In this document: one piece after another, positions 18,999 to 28,032 of the stretch | How the letters are laid out: the number at the start of each line of letters is the position of its first letter | Numbering within the stretch: position 1 is the stretch's first letter | NCBI GenBank assembly: GCA_035301985.1 | Contig: DATGTE010000010.1 | Span: forward strand, 62,001 to 126,000 | Origin: DASUXY01 sp035301985 | GTDB lineage: Bacteria; Bacillota; Bacilli; Bacillales; Amphibacillaceae | Length of the DNA stretch: 64,000 nucleotides | Direction: 5' to 3' | The notes under the pieces: model-generated | Database searches by the model: none | Told to the model about the DNA's origin: nothing | Seen by the model: the letters and a program-made list of their open reading frames with translations, nothing else | Position numbers and translations under genes: made by a program

Positions 18999-19028
18999 TT
19001 GACAGGTCGCTAATGATTTCAGTATAAT
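18999..19028 (+). promoter_or_regulatory. Promoter of rpmH
   Basis: TTGACA (18999-19004) and TATAAT (19023-19028), both perfect, with an 18-base spacer, about 65 bases before rpmH. Confidence 0.85.
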
Positions 19029-19093
19029 TACAAAGACTGTTAACTATGGTTTATTTCATTTGAAATATATTCCCTTAGGGAGGTGCAAGAAAA

Positions 19094-19228
19094 ATGAAAC
19101 GAACATTTCAACCAAAAAATCGAAGAAGAAAAAGGTTACACGGTTTTCGTGCAAGGATGAAAACAAAAGGTGGACGTAGAGTTTTGGCTCGCCGCCGTCG
19201 AAAAGGTAGAAAAAATTTATCAGCTTAG
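19094..19228 (+). CDS. rpmH: 50S ribosomal protein L34
   Basis: A 44-residue, extremely basic protein of the large ribosomal subunit, starting MKRTFQPKNRRRKR and ending RRRRKGRKNLSA, which matches L34 end to end. GGGAGGTG precedes the ATG. First gene of the rpmH-rnpA-yidC-jag cluster on the right side of oriC. Confidence 0.98.
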   Translation: MKRTFQPKNRRRKRLHGFRARMKTKGGRRVLARRRRKGRKNLSA

Positions 19229-19229
19229 G

Positions 19230-19257
19230 CCACTGGATGACATCAGTGGTCTTTTTT
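19230..19257 (+). terminator. Terminator/attenuator after rpmH
   Basis: CCACTGG and TCAGTGG arms followed by TCTTTTTT, right after the rpmH stop. Probably partial, allowing some read-through to rnpA. Confidence 0.8.
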
Positions 19258-19370
19258 AGCTTTTTAAAACAATATATTTGGTGAATTAAATTGTAGACAA
19301 CGATCACGAGCACGATTAAGATTTTGAATTCTGACAAGGTATAGGTTTTAAGGACAGCAAGGTGATTATA

Positions 19371-19712
19371 TTGAAAAAGGCATTTCGTATCAAAAACAAT
19401 CGAGAATTTCAGCGTATATTTAAAACAGGTCAATCTTTTGCTAATCGCCAGCTCGTTATTTACTATAGGAAAAAACCTGGGCAAAAACATTTTCGCATCG
19501 GACTTTCTGTGGGGAAAAAAATTGGAAATGCGGTCACGAGAAATCGCATTAAAAGGTATCTCCGACAGGGGTTTCACGAATTGAAAGATGATATACTTCC
19601 TGAATATGATATCATCATTATCGCTCGACAACCGACAAAACAAATGAACTATCATGCGATCAAGAGAAGTTTGCATCATTTATTGTCAAAAGTGCACATA
19701 TTGAAAAAATAA
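19371..19712 (+). CDS. rnpA: Ribonuclease P protein component
   Basis: Protein cofactor of RNase P, which matures tRNA 5' ends with the RNA subunit. The product (113 residues from the TTG at 19371) contains RIGLSVGKKIGNAVTRNRIKR, the RNR motif of the family, and YDIIIIARQP. The TTG is preferred because AAGGTG lies 6 bases before it and the protein then begins MKKAFRIKNNREFQ, the usual N-terminus; a GTG at 19362 is the alternative. The 245-base gap to yidC holds no gene. Confidence 0.95.
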   Translation: MKKAFRIKNNREFQRIFKTGQSFANRQLVIYYRKKPGQKHFRIGLSVGKKIGNAVTRNRIKRYLRQGFHELKDDILPEYDIIIIARQPTKQMNYHAIKRSLHHLLSKVHILKK

Positions 19713-19957
19713 AACATTTTTTGTTTTATATAGAATCTAATCTATGTTTAATGATAATATAATATTTATGAAGCGTTGTGTTAAAGGATGTCTTGCAAAT
19801 GGCGGGTCATGAAATTGAAAGATACAGTAAACAAAAGTGAGGTTATTTGGAAGTGATCTGATGCCGTCATCATTTATTCTTTTTAAGTGTAAAAGGGCGA
19901 TTTGTAAAAGCTTTCTACATATTTATTATATTGTTCGCTTAGTAAGGAGGAAATATA

Positions 19958-20728
19958 TTGCGTAAAAGAGTTTTTCTGCTGTTAGCTCTGATTGGGTTAA
20001 TAGCGTTGCTTTCTGGATGTACACAAATTAATGAACCAATTACTGCCGAAAGTACCGGAGTATGGAATAGATTCTTTGTATATCCATTATCAATGGTGAT
20101 TATGTATTTCGCGGAGTTATTTAACAATAGTTATGGACTAGCTATTATTATTGTTACGATTATTATCCGTGTCATTCTATTACCGCTGAATATTAAACAA
20201 TTAAAAAGTTCCAAAGCGATGCAAGATATTCAACCAGAAATGAAAGCATTACAGGAAAAATACAGTTCAAAAGATGCCAATACACAACAAAAACTTCAAC
20301 AAGAGACGATGGAGTTATTTCAGAAACATGGGGTAAACCCGTTGGCGGGATGTTTGCCGATTTTAGTACAAATGCCCATTTTAATGGCTATGTATCATGC
20401 GATTATGAGAACAGGTGCGATTGGCGAGCATACTTTTCTCTGGTTCCAGTTAGGTTCTCGAGACCCTTATTTTATTTTGCCACTGATTGCGGCCGGGGCG
20501 ACATTTTTACAGCAAAAATTGATGATGGCAGGAAGTCCGGCAGCAGATAATCCACAAATGAAAGTCATGTTGTATTTCATGCCGATTATGATCGGTGTAT
20601 TTGCAATGTTTTTCCCATCAGCTTTAGCATTATACTGGGTAGTGGGTAATATTTTCATGGTTGCTCAGACGATTTTCATTCGTAAACCAATGATGCAAGA
20701 TGCTCATACGGGGGGAGACAAGAAGTGA
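19958..20728 (+). CDS. yidC: Membrane protein insertase YidC (SpoIIIJ type)
   Basis: Inserts membrane proteins with or without Sec; the SpoIIIJ type is also needed for sporulation engulfment signalling in B. subtilis. The 256-residue product is a lipoprotein-type YidC: signal segment LLALIGLIALL with lipobox LSGC, then five membrane segments with the conserved N-term loop ITVIIRVILLPLNIKQLKS-like region (VTIIIRVILLPLNIKQLKSS) and GCLPILVQMPILMAMYHAI. The start is a TTG at 19958 with AAGGAGG 7 bases before it. Its stop overlaps the jag start (GTGA). Confidence 0.97.
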   Translation: MRKRVFLLLALIGLIALLSGCTQINEPITAESTGVWNRFFVYPLSMVIMYFAELFNNSYGLAIIIVTIIIRVILLPLNIKQLKSSKAMQDIQPEMKALQEKYSSKDANTQQKLQQETMELFQKHGVNPLAGCLPILVQMPILMAMYHAIMRTGAIGEHTFLWFQLGSRDPYFILPLIAAGATFLQQKLMMAGSPAADNPQMKVMLYFMPIMIGVFAMFFPSALALYWVVGNIFMVAQTIFIRKPMMQDAHTGGDKK

Positions 20729-21342
20729 GAGAAATAACTGCTAGTGGACAAACGGTAGATGAAGCGGTCCAATCAGCATTAGAGCAGTTAAACACTACAA
20801 AGGACCACGTCAACGTACAGGTTATTGATGAAGGTAAAAAAGGATTGCTTGGAATTTTTGGGGCGAAGCCAGCCATTGTAAAAGTAACACTTGCAAAGAG
20901 TCAAATTGAGAAAGCGGAAGAATACCTTAGAGATCTCATCAAGCAAATGAATTTAGTCATCAATATTTCGAAGACGGTCGATGGTCATCATGTAACATTT
21001 AATTTAGACGGTGAAAAAATTGCACTGATTATCGGTAAACGTGGCCAAACGTTAAACGCACTGCAATACTTAGTCCATCTTATCATCAATCGAAGTGGTG
21101 AGGACTATTATACCGTTACATTGGACGCCGAAGGTTACCGAGGTCGCCGGAGAAAGACATTGGAAATGTTAGCCATGCGGATGGCTGAAAAAGCAAAACG
21201 ACTCAATCGAAAGGTTGCTCTTGATCCGATGCCGGCATTTGAACGAAAAATTATCCATAGTACACTTCAACAGAAAGAAAATATTAAGACATATTCAAGC
21301 GGAGAAGAACCACACCGTCATATCGTTATTAGCTATCAATAA
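20725..21342 (+). CDS. jag: RNA-binding protein Jag (KhpB/EloR)
   Basis: A 205-residue protein with three domains: Jag-N (about 1-50, ITASGQTVDEAVQSALEQL), a KH-type domain (about 80-140, with IIGKRGQTLNALQYLVHLI), and an R3H domain (about 145-205, DAEGYRGRRRKTLEMLAMRM and ending in SSGEEPHRHIVISY). With KhpA it binds RNA and affects cell elongation in Firmicutes. The GTG start overlaps the yidC stop by 4 bases, indicating translational coupling; GGGGGAGA precedes it. Confidence 0.95.
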   Translation: MREITASGQTVDEAVQSALEQLNTTKDHVNVQVIDEGKKGLLGIFGAKPAIVKVTLAKSQIEKAEEYLRDLIKQMNLVINISKTVDGHHVTFNLDGEKIALIIGKRGQTLNALQYLVHLIINRSGEDYYTVTLDAEGYRGRRRKTLEMLAMRMAEKAKRLNRKVALDPMPAFERKIIHSTLQQKENIKTYSSGEEPHRHIVISYQ

Positions 21343-21357
21343 AACAATGATACATGT

Positions 21358-21386
21358 AACCCTGGGGGAGAACCAGGGTTTTTTTA
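21358..21386 (+). terminator. Terminator after jag
   Basis: AACCCTGG and CCAGGGTT arms followed by a T-run, 16 bases after the jag stop; ends the rpmH-jag cluster. Confidence 0.92.
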
Positions 21387-21469
21387 TTTGTAAAAAATTG
21401 AGCATGTATAAAAAGATAGCGCAAGAAAAACAATGTATGGCGGCTCATGTCAAGCGATGTCTTTAGATG

Positions 21470-21505
21470 AAAATAAACTTATCCACATGTGGATAAGTTT
21501 ATTTT
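21470..21505. repeat. 36-bp perfect palindrome made of two DnaA boxes
   Basis: The left half AAAATAAACTTATCCACA (21470-21487) and right half TGTGGATAAGTTTATTTT (21488-21505) are exact complements with no spacer. Each half contains a perfect DnaA box (21479-21487 and 21488-21496). A second, smaller palindrome GTGTCCACAT-GTGGATTA follows at 21541-21558. Together they form a DnaA-box cluster between jag and mnmE, where B. subtilis also has one. Confidence 0.92.
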
Positions 21506-21633
21506 TGAACAAAAATGTGTTACTCTTATAAGTTAGTAATGTGTCCACATGTGGATTATAAGGGAATTCGTATCGAAAGCAATGAATATTACAATAGATA
21601 TTTTTAAAGTGGAAAGGATGGAGGTGAAGTTAG

Positions 21634-23010
21634 ATGAAAAATGATACGATTACTGCCATTTCGACTCCAATTGGTGAAGGGGCGATATCAATCGTTCGAT
21701 TGAGCGGTCCAGAAGCGGTGGAGATTGCAAACCAAATTTATCGGGGTAAAGATTTAACGGAAGTCGATTCGCATACCATTCATTATGGAAAAATTATGGA
21801 TCCAGAGACAAATACAATCGCTGAGGAAGTCATGGTTTCGGTAATGAAAGCGCCAAAGACATTTACTCGAGAAGACGTTGTTGAAATCAACTGTCACGGA
21901 GGAATTGTAGCCGTCAATCGAGTGCTTGAAATTGTTTTAACTCAAGGCGCACGACTTGCAGAGCCAGGTGAGTTTACGAAACGAGCATTTTTAAATGGAA
22001 GGATTGATTTGTCACAGGCTGAAGCAGTAATGGATGTCATCCGAGCGAAGACAGATCAAGCTATGAATGTCGCTTTAAAGCAGATGGATGGACGTTTGTC
22101 AAAGTTAATTCAACGATTTCGACAAGATTTATTGGAAACCATTGCGCACGTCGAAGTGAATATTGATTATCCGGAATATGATGATGTGGAAGAGATGTCT
22201 ACGGACATGATGCGTAAAAAAACAAAAGAAGTCCATGCAGGGATTGAAGAATTGTTACAAGTAGCTCAACAGGGAAAAATTTTACGTGAAGGCTTAAGCA
22301 CAGCTATTATTGGTCGGCCAAATGTTGGTAAATCTTCACTGATGAACACATTGGCACAAGAGAGTAAAGCAATTGTTACTGAAGTTCCGGGTACGACGAG
22401 AGACGTCATTGAAGAGTATGTGAATGTCCGCGGTGTTCCATTACGTTTAATCGATACAGCTGGGATTCGTGAGACAGAAGATATCGTTGAAAAAATGGGC
22501 GTTGAACGCTCTCGACAAGTCTTACAGGAATCCGATTTAATTTTATTTGTGTTAAACTATAATGACGAACTCACTGAAGATGACCGAGCCCTTTTTCAAG
22601 CCATCGAAGGGTTTGAATATATTGTTATTATTAATAAAACAGATTTAGAACAGAAGTTAAACATCAATGAAGTGAAACAGTTAGCTGGTGGCAATCCGAT
22701 TGTTACGACGTCTATCATTGAGGAAAAAGGAATAGATGAATTGGAAAAAGCGATCGCCCGCATCTTTTTTGCTGGTGAGATTGAAACGGGTGATTTAACA
22801 TACGTGTCGAATGTTCGACACATTCAATTGCTCAAACAGTCAAAACAATCATTAGAAGATGCGATGGAAGGTTTAGAACTTGGCATGCCTTTGGATATTG
22901 TCCAAATTGATGTCACAAGAACGTGGGAATTTTTAGGTGAAATTGTTGGAGATACAGCTAGCGAAGGATTAATTGATCAACTATTTTCTCAATTTTGTTT
23001 AGGGAAATAA
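21634..23010 (+). CDS. mnmE: tRNA modification GTPase MnmE
   Basis: With MnmG forms the complex that installs the (carboxymethyl)aminomethyl group on U34 of certain tRNAs. The 458-residue product has the N-terminal tetrahydrofolate-binding domain, a helical domain and an inserted GTPase domain: G1 GRPNVGKSS, G2 TTRDV, G3 DTAG, G4 NKTD. It ends with the invariant FCLGK, whose cysteine is conserved. GGAGGTG precedes the ATG. mnmG follows 59 bases later. Confidence 0.98.
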   Translation: MKNDTITAISTPIGEGAISIVRLSGPEAVEIANQIYRGKDLTEVDSHTIHYGKIMDPETNTIAEEVMVSVMKAPKTFTREDVVEINCHGGIVAVNRVLEIVLTQGARLAEPGEFTKRAFLNGRIDLSQAEAVMDVIRAKTDQAMNVALKQMDGRLSKLIQRFRQDLLETIAHVEVNIDYPEYDDVEEMSTDMMRKKTKEVHAGIEELLQVAQQGKILREGLSTAIIGRPNVGKSSLMNTLAQESKAIVTEVPGTTRDVIEEYVNVRGVPLRLIDTAGIRETEDIVEKMGVERSRQVLQESDLILFVLNYNDELTEDDRALFQAIEGFEYIVIINKTDLEQKLNINEVKQLAGGNPIVTTSIIEEKGIDELEKAIARIFFAGEIETGDLTYVSNVRHIQLLKQSKQSLEDAMEGLELGMPLDIVQIDVTRTWEFLGEIVGDTASEGLIDQLFSQFCLGK

Positions 23011-23069
23011 TGATTTACGATTCGGATATGAACAACTTGACAATAATGATAAAGAAAGGATGAAAAATA

Positions 23070-24956
23070 ATGGTCTACAATGCTGGAACATATGATGTCA
23101 TTGTAATTGGGGCAGGGCATGCAGGTGTAGAAGCAGGTTTAGCTGCTGCAAGATCAGGAGCGAAAACATTGATGCTAACGTTGAATCTTGACATGGTCGC
23201 TTTTATGCCATGTAACCCATCTCTAGGCGGACCGGCAAAAGGGATCGTCATTCGTGAAATTGACGCCCTCGGTGGTGTGATGGGTAAAGTGATTGATCAA
23301 GCATATATTCAAATGCGTATGTTAAATACGCGAAAAGGTCCTGCAGTAAGGGCTTTACGTGCACAAGCCGATAAACCGGTTTATATTCAAAAAATGAAGC
23401 AAATCCTTGAAAATGAAGACAATTTAACATTGCGCCAAGGTATGGTCGATGAACTAATCGTTGAAGACGGCGTTTGTAAAGGTGTTATTACGGAGACAAA
23501 AGCCGCCTATTATGCGGAGGCAGTTATTGTTACGACCGGTACGTTTATGCGCGGTAAAGTGTTGATGGGGGATTTGGAATATGAAAGTGGCCCAAATAAT
23601 CAACGAGCATCGGTAAAGTTATCAGAAAATCTCGAGGACTTAGGATTAGAGCTTACTCGTTTCAAAACAGGTACGCCCCCACGTGTAAATAGTCATACAA
23701 TCGATTATTCAAAAACAGAAATTCAGCCAGGGGATGACAAGCCTCAAGGGTTTTCATATGAAACGACGAAATTTATTACTGATCAAATCCCTTGTTGGCT
23801 TACGCATACGAATGAATTTACGCATAAAGTGATCAATGATAATTTAGGTTTGTCAGCGATGTACTCGGGCATGATCAAAGGTACAGGTCCGCGTTACTGT
23901 CCGTCAATTGAAGATAAAATTGTTCGCTTTCATGATAAACCACGCCATCAGGTCTTTTTAGAACCTGAAGGTCGCCATACAGAAGAAGTATATGTCCAAG
24001 GATTATCAACATCTCTTCCAGAGGATATTCAAGAAAAAATGGTGAAGTCTGTTCCAGGTCTTGAAAATGCACAGATTATGCGGCCAGGTTATGCGATTGA
24101 ATATGATGCAGTCGTTCCGACACAATTATGGCCAACTTTAGAAACGAAGAAGATTGCGAACCTTTATACAGCCGGACAAATCAACGGTACATCAGGATAT
24201 GAAGAGGCAGCTGGACAAGGTTTAATGGCAGGAATTAATGCTGCCCGGAAAGTCTTAGGAAAAGACCCCGTCATCCTAGATCGTTCTCAAGCTTATATCG
24301 GTGTATTGATTGATGATTTGGTGACGAAAGGGACAAAAGAGCCGTATCGTTTGTTAACATCACGGGCCGAATATCGTTTACTGCTAAGACATGACAACGC
24401 AGATTTACGTTTAACACCGTTAGGGTATGAGTTAGGCTTAATAAGCGAGGAACGTTATCAAGCTTTTGTAGAGAAAAAAGAAGCCATTACAAAAGAAAAG
24501 GATCGTTTATATAAACTGATTATAAAGCCGACCGAAGCAGTGCAACAAATGTTAAAGCAAGCTAAAGCAACCCCTTTAAAAGATGCGGTACGGGCATATA
24601 ATTTGTTAAAACGACCCGAAATTTCTTATGAAATGCTTGAAAAAGTGATCGAGACAGATCCATCATTATCTCTTGAAGTGAAAGAGCAGGTTGAAATCCA
24701 AATTAAATATGAAGGATATATTAAAAAGGCGAGAGAACAAGTGGAACGAATGCTTAAAATGGAAGATAAAAAAATCCCACAAAATATTGATTACGATGCG
24801 ATTAGCGGATTAGCTTCCGAAGCGAAAGAAAAATTAAAGAAAGTCCGTCCCTTGTCTGTAGGGCAGGCATCTCGAATCGCAGGTGTGAACCCAGCTGATA
24901 TTTCTATTTTAGTCGTATATTTGGAACAAGGAAAAATTGCTAAAGTAGCGAATTAA
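23070..24956 (+). CDS. mnmG: tRNA uridine-5-carboxymethylaminomethyl synthesis enzyme MnmG
   Basis: FAD-dependent partner of MnmE (GidA). The 628-residue product has the N-terminal FAD-binding motif VIGAGHAGVEA, the conserved MPCNPSLGGPAKG with the catalytic-type cysteine, TGTFMRGKVLMG, CPSIEDK and YEEAAGQGLMAGINAA, and a C-terminal helical domain (RPLSVGQASRIAGVNPADI). Length is as usual. AAAGGATG precedes the ATG. Confidence 0.98.
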   Translation: MVYNAGTYDVIVIGAGHAGVEAGLAAARSGAKTLMLTLNLDMVAFMPCNPSLGGPAKGIVIREIDALGGVMGKVIDQAYIQMRMLNTRKGPAVRALRAQADKPVYIQKMKQILENEDNLTLRQGMVDELIVEDGVCKGVITETKAAYYAEAVIVTTGTFMRGKVLMGDLEYESGPNNQRASVKLSENLEDLGLELTRFKTGTPPRVNSHTIDYSKTEIQPGDDKPQGFSYETTKFITDQIPCWLTHTNEFTHKVINDNLGLSAMYSGMIKGTGPRYCPSIEDKIVRFHDKPRHQVFLEPEGRHTEEVYVQGLSTSLPEDIQEKMVKSVPGLENAQIMRPGYAIEYDAVVPTQLWPTLETKKIANLYTAGQINGTSGYEEAAGQGLMAGINAARKVLGKDPVILDRSQAYIGVLIDDLVTKGTKEPYRLLTSRAEYRLLLRHDNADLRLTPLGYELGLISEERYQAFVEKKEAITKEKDRLYKLIIKPTEAVQQMLKQAKATPLKDAVRAYNLLKRPEISYEMLEKVIETDPSLSLEVKEQVEIQIKYEGYIKKAREQVERMLKMEDKKIPQNIDYDAISGLASEAKEKLKKVRPLSVGQASRIAGVNPADISILVVYLEQGKIAKVAN

Positions 24957-24964
24957 TAGTGGTT

Positions 24965-24999
24965 AAAAGTGACCCATTATATACATGGGGTCACTTTTT
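24965..24999 (+). terminator. Hairpin with T-run between mnmG and rsmG
   Basis: AAAAGTGACCC and GGGTCACTTTTT arms around a short loop, only 10 bases before the rsmG ribosome-binding site. Acts as terminator or partial attenuator inside the operon. Confidence 0.8.
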
Positions 25000-25023
25000 G
25001 CCCATTCTAAGGAGGCGTTTTCA

Positions 25024-25740
25024 ATGAATCCAGAGCAATTTTCATTGGAATTGAAGAAAAAAGGAATACAATTAACGAGTCAGCAACTCGAGCAATTTGC
25101 AATCTATTTCAAAACGCTTGTGGAATGGAATAAAAAGATGAATTTAACAGCCCTTACATCGGAAGAAGATGTTTATTTAAAGCATTTCTATGATTCGATT
25201 ACAGCTGCATTTTATGTTGATTTTAATCAACCAATTGAACTTTGTGATGTCGGAGCTGGTGCCGGTTTTCCGAGTATTCCACTTAAAATATGCTTTCCAC
25301 AGCTCCGTGTCACCATTGTTGACTCATTAAAGAAGCGAATTGGCTTTTTGGAGCATTTAGCAACTAAATTAGAGTTGGACCATGTTCATTTCTATCACGA
25401 CCGTGCGGAGACTTTTGGAAGAAATAAGAAGTTTCGCCAACGCTTTGACCTTGTCATCGCCCGAGCTGTTGCGAGAATGTCTGTTTTAAGTGAATTATGT
25501 TTACCATTGGTGAAGAAAAACGGCACATTTATCGCCATGAAGGGTTCACAAGTAGAAGAAGAGTTAGACGTTGCTCAAAAAGCTCTACAACAATTAGGTG
25601 GAGAGTTAAAACATACCTATACATTTACATTACCAGAAGAAAATAGTGAACGATCGATTGTAATTATAGATAAAGAGAAAAACACACCGAAGAAGTATCC
25701 ACGAAAGCCTGGAACCCCTAATCGACAGCCAATTGAGTAA
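25024..25740 (+). CDS. rsmG: 16S rRNA (guanine-527-N7) methyltransferase RsmG
   Basis: SAM-dependent methylation of G527 of 16S rRNA. The 238-residue product has the SAM motif CDVGAGAGFPSIPLKI and the downstream VIARAVARMSVLSEL and MKGS motifs of RsmG (GidB). The ATG at 25024 has AAGGAGG 8 bases before it; an in-frame start 39 bases upstream lies within the terminator hairpin and is rejected. Loss of this gene is known to give low-level streptomycin resistance in related bacteria; here it is intact. Confidence 0.97.
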   Translation: MNPEQFSLELKKKGIQLTSQQLEQFAIYFKTLVEWNKKMNLTALTSEEDVYLKHFYDSITAAFYVDFNQPIELCDVGAGAGFPSIPLKICFPQLRVTIVDSLKKRIGFLEHLATKLELDHVHFYHDRAETFGRNKKFRQRFDLVIARAVARMSVLSELCLPLVKKNGTFIAMKGSQVEEELDVAQKALQQLGGELKHTYTFTLPEENSERSIVIIDKEKNTPKKYPRKPGTPNRQPIE

Positions 25741-26088
25741 TAAAAAAATTTGCTTTTCATGTTACGATACAATAAAACTCGGATGATCTATTTTAAAGTT
25801 TACTTCGTAATGAATGAGGGTTATGAAGTTACATGTAGCTGGTAAGGTTGGAGCATATCGTGTTTTGAAGCGTACAAGAAGATGTTCATGGTATATGAAG
25901 TGACCGCTAACAAAGAACGACATAATAGATGTTTTTTACATGTGTAATGATCGCGGATTTATTGATTACTGTCAAATCGTTTCATATATTTCCAATCATA
26001 TTTATGGTAAAATAAAACCATATGGGTGTTTGTCATTGGTCAATCTTTTATATACAGATGAATACATAATATTAATTTTACAAAGAAA

Positions 26089-26104
26089 TGTTTCACGTGA
26101 AACA
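26089..26104. promoter_or_regulatory. parS site 1
   Basis: TGTTTCACGTGAAACA, a perfect 16-bp palindrome and exact parS consensus, 109 bases upstream of noc. ParB loads here. The rest of 25741-26212 holds no gene; a CAAATGGAG/CTCCATTTG hairpin (26166-26190) sits just before the noc ribosome-binding site. Confidence 0.97.
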
Positions 26105-26212
26105 TTTTGGCTTTCTTTTTCCGTACTATTATTCAATAGTCTTGATATATATTTATAATTTTTCTCAAATGGAGATACTCACTCCATTTGTAATCTAAGG
26201 TGGTGTTAGATT

Positions 26213-27064
26213 GTGTTTCAACCCTTTCATCGAATCTTCGGTTTAGGTGATAAGTCAGATTCGCAAACAGGTGATCGTTCTTATCATCCAAATGAAGTTG
26301 TCCAAATCCCTGTAAATAAGATCGAACCGAATCGCTATCAACCAAGGGCTATATTTGATGAGGAAAAAATTTTGGAGTTAGCACAAACGATCAATACACA
26401 TGGAATGATTCAACCGATTGTTGTTCGGAAACTGGAAGATGAAACATATGAAATTATAGCCGGTGAGCGAAGATGGCGTGCTGTCCAAGAATTAGGGTGG
26501 GAAAGCATACCATCAATCATTCGTGATCTGACGGATACACAAACAGCCTCTGTTGCCTTAATTGAAAATCTTCAGCGCGAGGAATTGACTGTTATTGAGG
26601 AAGCTACTGCATACAAACAGTTAATCAATATGCATGAATTAACACAGGAGGCTCTCGCGCAACGATTGGGCAAAAGCCAATCAACGATAGCTAATAAATT
26701 AAGATTGCTTAATTTACCTGAAGAAATACAACAAGCATTACTCAATAAACAGATTACGGAACGACATGCACGGGCTCTCATTAAGTTAAAAGAACCGGAA
26801 AAGCAAGTGAAACTATTACAAGATATTATTGAGGAAAGCTTGAACGTCAAACAAACAGAAGAACGCGTTGAAAAAATGAACAAACCTCAAGAGAAGAAAA
26901 AGCGCCCAACGGTAAAAGGTGTCAATAAAGATATTCGAATCGCCATGAATACGATTAGGCAGTCGTTAAGCATGGTATCCGATGCGGGTGTACAAGTAGA
27001 GTCTGATGAAAAAGATCTTGATGATTACTATCAAATTACGATAAAAATACCAAAAAAGAAATAA
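26213..27064 (+). CDS. noc: Nucleoid occlusion protein Noc
   Basis: ParB-like CTPase that binds its own sites and the membrane to block FtsZ assembly over the nucleoid. The 283-residue product has an N-terminal amphipathic segment (MFQPFHRIFGLGDK) typical of Noc, the ParB/Spo0J nuclease-like N domain with GERRWRAVQELGW, and the central helix-turn-helix TQEALAQRLGKSQSTIANKL. It is separated from ParB by having its own N-terminus and by the Noc-type C-terminus RIAMNTIRQSLSMV. The start is a GTG at 26213 with AAGGTGG 7 bases before it. A matching Noc-binding site occurs at 50550. Confidence 0.96.
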   Translation: MFQPFHRIFGLGDKSDSQTGDRSYHPNEVVQIPVNKIEPNRYQPRAIFDEEKILELAQTINTHGMIQPIVVRKLEDETYEIIAGERRWRAVQELGWESIPSIIRDLTDTQTASVALIENLQREELTVIEEATAYKQLINMHELTQEALAQRLGKSQSTIANKLRLLNLPEEIQQALLNKQITERHARALIKLKEPEKQVKLLQDIIEESLNVKQTEERVEKMNKPQEKKKRPTVKGVNKDIRIAMNTIRQSLSMVSDAGVQVESDEKDLDDYYQITIKIPKKK

Positions 27065-27095
27065 TTTATAACTTATTAGTATAATAGGCGTCATG

Positions 27096-27139
27096 GATTG
27101 CATCCTGATCAGTGTGAGTAGGGGATGCAATCTTTTTTT
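27096..27139 (+). terminator. Terminator after noc
   Basis: GATTGCATCC and GGATGCAATC arms with a 17-base loop and an eight-T tail. Confidence 0.93.
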
Positions 27140-27258
27140 AAAGAAAAGTGTTTGTTTTTGCTTTCGATCAGTCAATTTTTAGGAAATAAGTAAAAAAGGT
27201 GGGAGTTTTTATAGTAATAATGATAGAATGGATAATATATAGTTAGGTAGGTGAAAAC

Positions 27259-28032
27259 ATGGGGAAAATAATGTCTATCGCTAATCAAAAAGGTGGCGTA
27301 GGTAAAACAACATCAGCTGTCAATTTGAGCGCATGTTTAGCATACCTTGGTCATAAGGTCTTACTCGTTGATATTGATCCACAGGGAAATGCAACGAGTG
27401 GTGTCGGTATTAATAAAGCAGACATGAATGAATGTGTTTATAATGTCTTAGTAGAAGATTTACCAGCTGAAGATGTATGTGTTACGACGAATATAGAGAA
27501 TTTAGACTTAATACCTGCTACAATTCAATTAGCTGGTGCAGAAATAGAACTTGTCCCAACGATTTCACGTGAAGTTCGATTGAAAAATTCATTGGAAAAG
27601 TTAAAAGGTAATTATGACTACATTATTATCGATTGTCCACCATCCTTAGGATTATTAACACTTAATGCATTAACAGCTTCTGATTCAGTAATCATTCCTG
27701 TCCAATGTGAATATTACGCGTTGGAAGGTCTCAGTCAATTATTGAATACAGTGCGACTTGTTCAAAAACATTTGAATACAGAGCTACAAATCGAAGGCGT
27801 TTTGTTAACGATGTTAGATGCACGGACAAACCTAGGTATTCAAGTGATCGAAGAAGTGAAAAAGTATTTCCAAGATAAAGTATATCAATCGATTATCCCA
27901 CGAAATGTGCGACTTGGCGAAGCTCCAAGCCATGGAGAACCGATTATTACGTATGATCCAAAATCAAGAGGTGCAAAAGTATACCTTGAATTGGCGAAGG
28001 AAGTGATTAATAATGACGCGAAGGTTGGGTAA
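27259..28032 (+). CDS. parA: Chromosome partitioning ATPase ParA (Soj)
   Basis: ParA/MinD-type ATPase acting with ParB on origin segregation and, in B. subtilis, on DnaA activity and sporulation control. The 257-residue product has the deviant Walker A KGGVGKTT, the Walker A' region DIDPQGNATSG, and Walker B IIIDCPPSLG, plus VIPVQCEYYALEGLSQLL. TAGGTGAAAAC precedes the ATG. Its end overlaps parB by 20 bases. Confidence 0.98.
   Translation: MGKIMSIANQKGGVGKTTSAVNLSACLAYLGHKVLLVDIDPQGNATSGVGINKADMNECVYNVLVEDLPAEDVCVTTNIENLDLIPATIQLAGAEIELVPTISREVRLKNSLEKLKGNYDYIIIDCPPSLGLLTLNALTASDSVIIPVQCEYYALEGLSQLLNTVRLVQKHLNTELQIEGVLLTMLDARTNLGIQVIEEVKKYFQDKVYQSIIPRNVRLGEAPSHGEPIITYDPKSRGAKVYLELAKEVINNDAKVG

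Noticed and set aside
19056..19679. 207-residue minus-strand frame across rpmH and rnpA
   Set aside because: Antisense to two certain genes, with no family features.
27559..27578. parS-like GATTTCACGTGAAGTT inside parA
   Set aside because: Five mismatches to the 16-bp consensus, and the codons encode the conserved ISREVRL segment of ParA, so coding constraint explains it.
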